From the NCBI GenBank assembly GCA_002309275.1, contig DBXL01000199.1, positions 20,159-43,498 on the forward strand: a DNA stretch of 23,340 nucleotides. The letters run 5' to 3'. The notes below the pieces were generated by a model. The model had not been told where the DNA came from. It saw only the letters and a list, made by a program, of their open reading frames with translations, and ran no database searches. The position numbers and the translations under genes were made by a program. Positions 1 to 8,900 of this stretch are shown piece after piece. This DNA comes from Ruminococcaceae bacterium UBA1213. GTDB taxonomy: Bacteria; Bacillota; Clostridia; Oscillospirales; Acutalibacteraceae. Position 1 is the stretch's first letter; every line of letters starts with the position of its first letter.

Positions 1-675
1 GTTGCCCCTGTTGATGAAATAGGATTTGTTTCCGTAGCAACGGGTGCAGGCATTGAGGAAGTTTTCAGAGACCTCGGCTGTCAGCACATCGTAAACGGCG
101 GTCAAAGCATGAATCCCAGTACAGAGGATATTTTTGAAGCTGTCATGGCTACTCCTGCAAAAAATGTTTTTGTCCTGCCGAACAACAAAAATATTATCCT
201 TGCTGCCGAACAGGTCATTCCTATGGTAAAGGACAGAAATGTTGTCATTATTCCCACCAAGACTATCCCACAGGGACTTGTGGCACTGATCGCCTATTCG
301 GATGAGGCATCCGCCGAACTCAATGCAGAATACATGACTTCTGCCGCCAAGAAGGTTTCAACAGGTCAGGTCACATACGCTGCCAGAAATTCCGAATTCG
401 GCAATACCAAAATAAAAGAAGGCGAAATTATCGCACTCAACAACGGCAAGCTTACACATAAATCCAAAGATCCTGTACACGCTGCCGTGAAACTTGCAAG
501 AGAAATGGTCAACCGTGATACCTCATATGTTACCATCATCTACGGCAACGGCATTACAGACGCTCAGGCTGATTCTGCTCTCCAGTCCATTCAGTCAAAA
601 GTCGGTTCAAATGTCGAGGTATCCCTTATTAACGGCGGTCAGCCCATATATTACTTTATTCTTTCGGTTGAATGA
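1..675 (+). CDS. fakA: FakA/YloV-type fatty acid kinase catalytic subunit, C-terminal part (5' end outside window)
   Basis: The reading frame is open from base 1 and ends at TGA 673-675, giving the last 224 residues of a protein that is usually about 550 long. The segment GGQSMNPSTEDIF (residues about 32-44 of the visible part) is characteristic of the DAK2-domain YloV/FakA family. It is followed by FVLPNNKNIILAAEQ and the KTIPQG motif, also typical of this family. FakA phosphorylates fatty acids carried by FakB proteins so that they can enter phospholipid synthesis. The N-terminal nucleotide-binding DhaL domain lies upstream of the window. In Bacillus subtilis yloV lies a few genes from recG, so finding recG directly downstream supports the call. 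The ATG at 109 is internal, not the start. Confidence 0.9.
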   Translation, partial: VAPVDEIGFVSVATGAGIEEVFRDLGCQHIVNGGQSMNPSTEDIFEAVMATPAKNVFVLPNNKNIILAAEQVIPMVKDRNVVIIPTKTIPQGLVALIAYSDEASAELNAEYMTSAAKKVSTGQVTYAARNSEFGNTKIKEGEIIALNNGKLTHKSKDPVHAAVKLAREMVNRDTSYVTIIYGNGITDAQADSALQSIQSKVGSNVEVSLINGGQPIYYFILSVE

Positions 676-704
676 TATAAAAACAGCAGACCGCTTTATC
701 AAAT

Positions 705-784
705 GAAAAGTTGAAAACGGAAAATGGAAAATTAGGCGGTTGCAGGTATAACTTTCAACTTTCAATTTCCCATTTTCCATTTTT
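705..784 (+). repeat. Heptad-repeat hairpin between fakA and recG
   Basis: The left arm (705-733) is built of 7-base units of the type GAAAAYG/GAAAATT. The right arm (750-784) has units AACTTTC, AACTTTC, AATTTCC, CATTTTC and CATTTTT. Bases 719-733 pair with 764-778 with one mismatch. Bases about 706-717 could alternatively pair with 752-763, so two registers are possible. The element ends two bases before the recG ribosome site. It is structurally like the element at 14396-14498 but differs in sequence. Confidence 0.7.
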
Positions 785-786
785 TT

Positions 787-806
787 GTGAGGAGGTTTTT
801 ATTTTG
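787..806 (+). promoter_or_regulatory. recG ribosome binding site and TTG start
   Basis: GTGAGGAGGT (787-796), with GGAGG at 791-795, lies 8 bases before TTG 804-806. This decides the recG start. The alternative upstream TTG at 711 would translate through the heptad-repeat hairpin and has no Shine-Dalgarno sequence of this quality. Confidence 0.85.
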
Positions 807-2849
807 CCGTCACTTTTTAAAATCCCTGTCACTTCCATAAAGGGTGTCGGGGCAAGAAAAGCGGAATACTTTCATAAACTTGGCATTCATACCGCCGGTG
901 AGCTTATCAGATTCTATCCGAGAACCTATGAAGACTGGAGCAGTCCCCTTAAAATAGCCGATGCTCTCCAAAATAAAAACTGCTGTGTCAAAGCAAAGAT
1001 TTTCAAAGCCCTGCAGCCCTCTGTCATCAGAAGTAATCTTGTCATATATAAACTCGAAGTGACAGACGGTGAAGAAAGAATGCTTGTCACTTTCTTCAAT
1101 CAGTCCTATCTGTATGAAAAACTCAGGAGCGGGGGGGAATTTCTCTTTTACGGCACTGTGAAATATAACGGATATTCACTTGAAATGACTTCTCCGTCTG
1201 TGCTTGAAACAGGCGATATGTATATACACCCCATCTATCCCCAGACGGCAAGCCTGAATACAAAAAACATTGAAAAAGCTGTGCGTCAGGCTCTTTCCAT
1301 GCTGCCTGAAAAAATAAATGATCCTGTTCCCGAACCTATCCGTAAAGAATACGACCTGTGCGGTCTGGGATATGCTGTGAGGAATATACATTTCCCCGAA
1401 AACATGGCGGCTCTTGAAACGGCTAAAAAAAGACTTGTCTTTGACGAACTTCTCGTTTTACAGTTAGGAATGGCTCGTCTGAAAGGCGACAGGCTCGAAA
1501 CAACCGCCCATCAAATCAAAAAAGACTATTCAAAAGAATTCTGGAATCTTCTGCCATTCAAACCCACCAATGCTCAAAAACGTGCTGTCAAAGACTGCAT
1601 CGGCGATATGAAAAATAATTCTTATCCAATGAACAGGCTTGTTCAGGGTGACGTAGGCTCAGGCAAAACGGCGGTTGCCGCAGCCGTCTGCTATACAGCT
1701 GTAAAAAACGGCTCACAGTGTGCATTCATGGCTCCCACTGAAATTCTGGCAGAACAGCATTTCAGAACCCTTTCCAAAATCTTTGAAAGTACAGACGTAA
1801 AAGTGGGACTGCTCACAGGCTCTATGAAAACTTCCATGAAAAATGCCGTCAGAGAAGAAATAAAAAGCGGCTCTCTTGATATAGTCATAGGCACTCATGC
1901 ACTTATATCAGATAATGTAGAATTTTCTTCACTCGGTCTTGCCGTCACAGACGAGCAGCACCGATTTGGTGTGGGACAGCGTGCCAAGCTGATTGCAAAA
2001 GGTGAAAATCCTCATATACTTGTCATGTCTGCAACGCCTATTCCCCGAACCCTTGCGTTAATGATATTCGGTGACCTTGATTTGTCTGTACTCGACGAGT
2101 TCCCTCCCGGACGGCAAAAAATAGATACTTTCTTAATAGACAGTTCTAAAAGACAGCGTGCATACAGCTTTCTCAAAAAGCACATCGATAACGGACAGCA
2201 ATGTTATATAGTCTGCCCTCTTGTCGAACAGAATGACGAAATACCGTTAATATCCGCAGAGGAGTATTATAAAAGTCTTGACAAGACCATATTAAAAGAC
2301 TATAAAAAAGCCGTTCTGCACGGTAAAATGAAGGCTGCCGAAAAAGACCGTATTATGCGTGAATTTTCCGACGGCGATATTGATATAGTCATAGCAACTA
2401 CCGTTATAGAAGTAGGCGTAGATGTACCCAACAGTACAGTTATGATGATAGAAAATGCAGAACGTTTCGGACTTTCGCAGCTTCACCAGTTAAGAGGACG
2501 TGTGGGACGAGGCAAGTGCAAATCTTACTGCATACTTGTTTCGGACAATCAGAAAGAAAGCACTATTGAGCGTCTGAAAGTAATGTGTGATACCAATGAC
2601 GGTTTTAAAATAGCAGATGAAGACCTTAAACAGCGTGGTCCGGGTGAGTTTTTCGGTGCAAAACAGCATGGTCTGCCCGAACTGAAAATTGCAGCCCTCT
2701 CCAATGTCGAAGTCATGGAAGAGGCACAAAAGGCTGCTGATAAAATTCTTGAATCCGATCCGACACTCTCTCTTGACCAGCACAGAGGACTTAATTTTGA
2801 AACAAAAAGATTATTTGCCTCTGTCGGTTCAACAGAAAGACTGCAGTAA
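804..2849 (+). CDS. recG: ATP-dependent DNA helicase RecG
   Basis: RecG is a double-stranded DNA translocase that reverses stalled replication forks and processes branched recombination intermediates. From TTG 804 the protein is 681 residues, the normal length for Firmicutes RecG. Visible elements are the N-terminal wedge/OB region (VTSIKGVGARKAEYF near residue 15, then about 60-160), Walker A GDVGSGKT at 282-289, the motif following it (APTEILAEQHF), the RecG-specific DEQHRFGVGQR at 383-393, VMSATPIPRTLA, and QLRGRVGRG ending at residue 570. The C-terminal RecG domain (DLKQRGPGEFFG) is intact. The gene follows fakA and ends in a terminator at 2853-2886. A run of seven G at 1131-1137 lies within the wedge region. 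No function-breaking change is seen. Confidence 0.97.
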   Translation: MPSLFKIPVTSIKGVGARKAEYFHKLGIHTAGELIRFYPRTYEDWSSPLKIADALQNKNCCVKAKIFKALQPSVIRSNLVIYKLEVTDGEERMLVTFFNQSYLYEKLRSGGEFLFYGTVKYNGYSLEMTSPSVLETGDMYIHPIYPQTASLNTKNIEKAVRQALSMLPEKINDPVPEPIRKEYDLCGLGYAVRNIHFPENMAALETAKKRLVFDELLVLQLGMARLKGDRLETTAHQIKKDYSKEFWNLLPFKPTNAQKRAVKDCIGDMKNNSYPMNRLVQGDVGSGKTAVAAAVCYTAVKNGSQCAFMAPTEILAEQHFRTLSKIFESTDVKVGLLTGSMKTSMKNAVREEIKSGSLDIVIGTHALISDNVEFSSLGLAVTDEQHRFGVGQRAKLIAKGENPHILVMSATPIPRTLALMIFGDLDLSVLDEFPPGRQKIDTFLIDSSKRQRAYSFLKKHIDNGQQCYIVCPLVEQNDEIPLISAEEYYKSLDKTILKDYKKAVLHGKMKAAEKDRIMREFSDGDIDIVIATTVIEVGVDVPNSTVMMIENAERFGLSQLHQLRGRVGRGKCKSYCILVSDNQKESTIERLKVMCDTNDGFKIADEDLKQRGPGEFFGAKQHGLPELKIAALSNVEVMEEAQKAADKILESDPTLSLDQHRGLNFETKRLFASVGSTERLQ

Positions 2850-2852
2850 ACG

Positions 2853-2886
2853 AAAAAGAATGAGAAATTTCTCTCATTCTTTTTTT
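2853..2886 (+). terminator. Rho-independent terminator of recG
   Basis: Just after the recG stop, the stem AAAAAGAATGAGA (2853-2865) pairs with TCTCATTCTTTTT (2872-2884) around a 6-base loop and continues into a T run. It shares the core GAATGAGA...TCTCATTC with the next hairpin. Confidence 0.85.
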
Positions 2887-2892
2887 GATGCA

Positions 2893-2936
2893 AAACAAAA
2901 AAAAGAGGAATGAGAATCCACTCTCATTCCTCTTTT
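2893..2936 (-). terminator. Rho-independent terminator of the prepilin operon
   Basis: A perfect 15-bp stem, 2901-2915 against 2922-2936, has a 6-base loop. On the minus strand it is followed by a long T-rich tail (complement of the A-rich 2893-2904). It lies 11 bases after the stop of the giant gene and is back-to-back with the recG terminator, so the two operons converge here. Confidence 0.85.
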
Positions 2937-2947
2937 GATTTCAGTTA

Positions 2948-5900
2948 TCAGTTACCGTAAACAAGTCTGTCATCAAGACCGGAAACACCGTTACCTAATG
3001 TGGTTATATCCGTACCATCACTGATTGGTTTTGCATATACACCCGTTTTCCAGTATGTTTCGTTGAAGAGATCGGCAATATAGTTTGTTCCTGCTTCAGG
3101 ATCCTTTTCTATAATATACTTGCCTTCACGGATAACAAACGTATGTGTCAATCCCGTAGTGTCAGGATATTTGACAGTTATGTCTGTCAGGAAATGAACT
3201 ACCATGCTGTTTTCTCCGGAGTAATTATAGAATTTAAAGCGGGTACCATACTCTGCTGCATCTATCGTACCAACAGCACCAAACTTAATTTCGGAAGCAT
3301 GAAGCTCCACACCGCCTCCGGCTACTTCCAAATCACTCTCCGAGCTCCATCTGAAATAGATACCTCCATTGGAAGAATAACTGTAAGGACGTGTCGGAGG
3401 AAGCAAGGTAAATGAACCGGTTTTTGCATCAAGATTGACATTACCATTAGTGGTTACCATGTTGGTTGTCGAGAACTGACCGCCCTGTACCCAGCCTAAT
3501 AAAGCAGCACTCTGACCTGATGTATATACACCATAATTTTCAGGTTTGGTAAAGTACGTTTCAGCCTGGTCACTGAACAGCCTCAGAACTCCTCCCGCAA
3601 CAGGTGAAGCAGTATTTAATGTATCTTCATCCGTGAAGTCATAAGCACCTGCTTTTATGATATATTCTTTTGAACCATATTTGACAGTCGTATCATATTT
3701 GAAGTAAACTGTCATAGTTTCATACGTAGTAGAACCCTCAGCCTTCTTCATCTGCAGTTCTACGCCTTCTGAGTCTGCTTCCTGAATATACTCGTCACTG
3801 TTCATCTGTCGATAGTCTGTCAGGTCGTTCTTTCTCCAGAAAGAAGTATCCTCGCCGTCAACCTCGCCGTAATCCATCAATACATATACTTCATTCTTTT
3901 CTATTTTCTCATAAGAAGGACCTATTTCCTTATCTTTATGAGTAATGCCTGTTTGCTTATCGGTATAAGTATTTTTGAACTGTACATCAGTAATAAACTC
4001 ATAAGGTGTATCGGTAAGCTCATTATAGATGAACTTGATGGGATAACCTTCAATATTCACCTGATCGACAGGTTCATTAATATGTTCCTGACCTGAGCTG
4101 TCCTTATAGGATATGGTAAAGCTGTAGCCATTACCCGCTTTTGACTGTGCGTCATAGAGAACAACTGCAATCGTTCCCTCAACACCTACACGAATATTGG
4201 CAATCGTTCTGTCAAGAGCCTCTATCGCACCCTGAGCAGCCTCCAGGTCTGATTTCTCTACACCGCTTGCATTTTTCCATTTGCCTGTCATGAAAGCTTT
4301 TTCCGCATTACTGAGCTTGCCTGCAAGAGCACCGACATCATCGGAATTATAAGTTCTGAAATTTCCTCTGTTGACAAACTCCGGATACTGTGAACTGCCC
4401 GAAGCATTCGTATGATAATCATTGCCATGATAATCCGTACCAAGAGTTTTGTCCATATATGCCTTTGCCTCTCCCATCTTCAAATAAAGATTGTTATAGG
4501 CATTAATAATCGCACCGATGTCTTCGCAGTCACGGTAAGCCTTATCTGCGGAAGCATCCGTTGCCTCTATATCGGAGGGCTTAACAGCAGTCTTGTAAGT
4601 AGCCGTATCACCACCGGAAGCAGCACCTGCAAGCTGGAAATAAGAGCTGTATGTACTTGAAATAAGACCTTTCAAATAAGAGGAATAATACAGTGAGTCA
4701 CCGGACTGACTTACCATTTCACCCTGTAAGTTGTACTGATTTACAATAGTCTTTGCATAGTACATATTGAGGAGGCTGCTGCACACCTCTTCAAGACGGT
4801 CACTGTCGGACTGATATTTCTCCCAGCCGCCGTATCCATAATTCTTGAGCGGGTTGAAGAGCACTGCTCGGCCACCCTGATACCTTGTTTTGTATATATG
4901 GGTAGTTGTTTCGGAGAGACCGGTTACCGCATTTGTCACAACTTCGTCAACTGCAAACTCAATGAACGGATTGTTCTTCGAGATTTCTGCTGACTTCCAG
5001 ATATTTGTATTTCTGCCGTAACCATCCATTCCGGGCGTTCTTCCGCCCTTCAATTCTTTCATTTCCACATTCTGCTGTAAATCCTTGGTATCCTTGTCAC
5101 CCGTACCATGAGCCTGCAATATTCTCAAATTCTGCCACCTGTCTGTATCACTGCCCACAGGCATTCTGAAGTAAACATTGATTTTTTCGGTAGTCATTAC
5201 TTTTTCGGGATCGAATGTACTGAGTTCGGTATATTTGAAAGTCTTGATATTTTTGGTTGAGCCGTCAAGAGCCGTTCCGCTTGCAAAAGTACCGTCATCA
5301 TTATAGAGGTCTATCCATACATCGCCATAGACTTTTTTGATTCGAGGCGTTTTATTATTTTTAGCCGAATCATTCGGATCAAGTCCCCATACCTCAAATG
5401 TATATACGTTTGACTGCTCAACAGGTATTTTATATTCATACCAGTCATAGTAGGGAAGGAGTTTTGAGTCACCTACACGGTTATCAGAAGAATGGTTGGA
5501 ACCGTAGCCGCCAAACTTCCAGCTGTTGCTGAGGGTAGTTTTATCTTTGCTGTGCAAAGTGCTTTCTACCTGAGAAACTGCCGACGATGTTCCCGAATCC
5601 ATATTGGGCAGTGTAAGACCACTCGGCAGAGAAATAGATGTTTTGCTGCCGGAAGCATCAACATTTCCGTCTGTACCTTTGATAATATAAACTTCATCAT
5701 CACCCAATGAACAGTCGCCTGTCACTTCCTTATCTCCCTCATTTGTCAGCTTGAATCTGTTGAAATAACTATCCGCAAGGATATAGTAATAATGCCTTGA
5801 GCCAATGGATTGGAACCAAGTCATTTTCGGACGTGAACCCCATGAGCCGTCCGAATGTCCTCCCTGTTTCCAGAGATATATTCTTGGAACGCCCGTACCG

Positions 5901-8900
5901 TAGTCTGTACCGTCACCATCTTTATAGACGATAATACATCTTAAAACACCTGTCAGATAGCTGTCATCTTTTCCTTCTGTTTCTGTATTATACTTGTCAC
6001 CGCTTACCATGGAGTTCCATTTTTTGCCGGGACCGTATGTATCAACATAGGATTTGTTCTTTACACGGATTCTGCCGCCGCCTACATAAGCCATTGCAAA
6101 TCCCGATTTCAAATCTTTTACATCGTCATCCGTATCACCAATATCAACAGACGGTGTGGTTTCATAAGGTGTTACATCATAATTTCTTCCGTCAGCTTTT
6201 GCTCTTACTATATAATAGCTGTAACGTCCGCCGCTTCCCTTTTCATCAAGCTTTCCGTCAGCGGAAACAACTTTGTGGTCGCCTTTGGAGTCATTTGCAA
6301 TAAGGAAACCGCTATTTTCATCACTGATGATTACATAGTAATAGTTGTTACCCAGGGAGAATTTAGTCATTGCAGTAAGAGTACCCCATTCGGTATGGTC
6401 GTTGCCGCCCCAGTAGTGGATATAGGGCTGCTTGCCGCTGTTCTGAGTGTCAAAGAATATACAGAGCTTGCCGGCCTCTACCGGAACGTCGATCACGCTG
6501 TAAATATCCTTGCCGCCGACTGTACTTGCACCTGCCGTATTTGACTTCCATATACTGCCGCTGGTGCCGGCTCTGTAAACATAATATTTATATCCGCTTT
6601 CAATATCATCCTGCATGACTTTTCTGAGTCCCTTGCTTTCGTCGTCATTGCCGGAAGCGTTTGAAATAATGAAATTTCCAAAAATACTTTTGCATTGATA
6701 GTAGTAATATGCCGTACTTCCATATCTGGTCATTTTAGGCTTGTTCTCATAGGATGCATTTCTTTCCGATTCGGAAGAGCCTCCGCCTGTCCATGCATAG
6801 ATATAGGGACTATGGTCATTGAATTCACTTTTGTCATTTGTATCGAACAAAATGCATACTTCATCATCGCTCATCGGATCTTTCTTTAATATATCCTCAA
6901 ACACCGCACCCCAGTTAAGATCACTTGATACAGGAACAATTTCATATTCCTCTTCAACCGGTGCAACTGTACCGGTAGGCTTAGGCTCTGCGGGCGGTTC
7001 AGGAACTGCAAAAGTCTTGGGATATACATCTGATACACTGATTTTTTTGTATTTCTTTATATCGCCGTCATCTGTCCATGTAACAATATACTCACCGGGA
7101 GCAGTAATTGCACTGTCAGCTGTAAGACCTGCTGTAGTGGTTGTATTGTTTTTGGTATCAGACTGAGTTATGGCGAGCAATTCTGTAAAGCTCTTGCCCT
7201 TTTCAACAGCAAATCGGATGAAAGCATAATTTTCTTCCGTACCATAGCCGATGGTCTGATTGTTTGTTGCAATAAAGCCGTTTATGGTAATATTATTCTG
7301 ATCTGCATCTCTTCTGCTGAGGAATACTGTTACCAGTTCTTTCTCAACAATATTCTTGTCTTCTTCATCAAGACCGAATATGACATTATCACCAAGAGAA
7401 TTAACTTCTATCTCTGCTGTTGACAGAGTTTCATCGGTAGCAGAAATACTTGCACTGATTTTGAAATACAGTTCACTTGACTTGACAAAATCAACATATG
7501 TAAGTCCTGTACCTGATTCAAAATTCATCCTGCTGTCAGTGATTCTTACAAAATCGCCGGTAGTACCCTTTGCACTGACACTGTATGTACAGCCGGATTT
7601 GTTTTGGAGCCATATTCTTACTTTGCCTTCAGCCTTTACTTTGTCAACAATCGCCTGAGGCTTGTACACAGTAAGTCTGTTCATATACTTTTGAAGTCTT
7701 TGTACCTCTGCCGAAACCTCTTCAGCAGTCACGCCCTCTTTTTCTTTGAGCTGTCCTGCTTCGGTTATGATCTGACTCAGCACTGATTTTGAAGCATCTG
7801 TATAGTTTTCTCCGCTTTCTTCTTTCTGACCGATAAGGCTGGCTGCCTGCAAAATATTTTCATCAAGTTCAGTAAAGTCGATATCAGGGTTCTTGGGAAC
7901 AACCATATTTTTCAGTTCCTCAAAAGCATCGTTCAAATCTTTTCCCTGCTTTGTAAGAACGGCAACAGTAGTTGCATTCTTATACTTACCGGAAGGGTTC
8001 TTTGCGATAAGCGGTCTTGCCGTTTCAAGCTGGTCATTAAGCTTGCCAATATAGAGTGCCTGATATACTTTTGGGTCTTGATAATTTGAGTTGCTGTCTA
8101 TTTCTTTGATGAGATTTTCAAGACCTGTTCTATTGAGTTTCTGTTCCTTTATGGTAGCAACTGCCGCACTAAGAATGTCATCTGCGTCTGAAAGTGCTGT
8201 TTTAGTAATAGTAACATTTGCCCGATTCTGTACCAAAGCATAGAGCTGTTCATAGTCTGAATATGATGTACCCGTAAACTTCTGCTCATATTTGGTCTTG
8301 AAACCGCTATGGAAGCCTGAATCATAGTCTATGAGATTTTCATATATAATTTTAGCTTCCTCATAAGTTTCCTTAAAGCTGTTGATCGTATCCGCATCCG
8401 CATATGCCGGCAAGAGTTCCTTAATTTTCATTCTGATTCTGTTGACATAGCTCATATATGCCTCATCTGCTGCACTTACATTAACCTCTGCACCATCTGT
8501 AGGAGTAATCGGTGTTTCATCAACTTTATAAGGTGCCTTCATGAACTCCACACCTGCATTATAAGCACCTATCGCTTTATTCTTCAAACCCAATGTTCCA
8601 TCAACCTTGTCGCCGAACAAATCCTCATAGTTGGAATAGTCAGACGGCTGAAGCATATTCATGTCAAGGATTGCTTCATAGAGCTTTTGACGACCTGCTG
8701 ACGATTCCGTTACGACATTCATGTAATTAAGAATGGGAGATGCGGGTATATCCGGATCATAGTTCTTTGCATGGATTGTAACATAGGAATCGGTTTCAAC
8801 ACCTATTGCATCGAGAGCCATTTTTTCTGTCTGATGTGCCTCAAGCTTTTTATCGGACTTCAGCACAATCCATGACTCCGGAACTGCTTCAGGTGCTGAT

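Noticed and set aside
494..706. 70-codon frame overlapping the end of fakA
   Set aside because: It sits in another frame of a conserved gene without its own ribosome site.
711..803. Extended N-terminus of RecG from TTG 711
   Set aside because: It would translate the heptad hairpin into 31 residues foreign to RecG; the TTG at 804 has an ideal Shine-Dalgarno and gives the normal length.
2853..2936. One long inverted-repeat element
   Set aside because: The shared core of the two adjacent hairpins is explained by two back-to-back terminators for converging genes.
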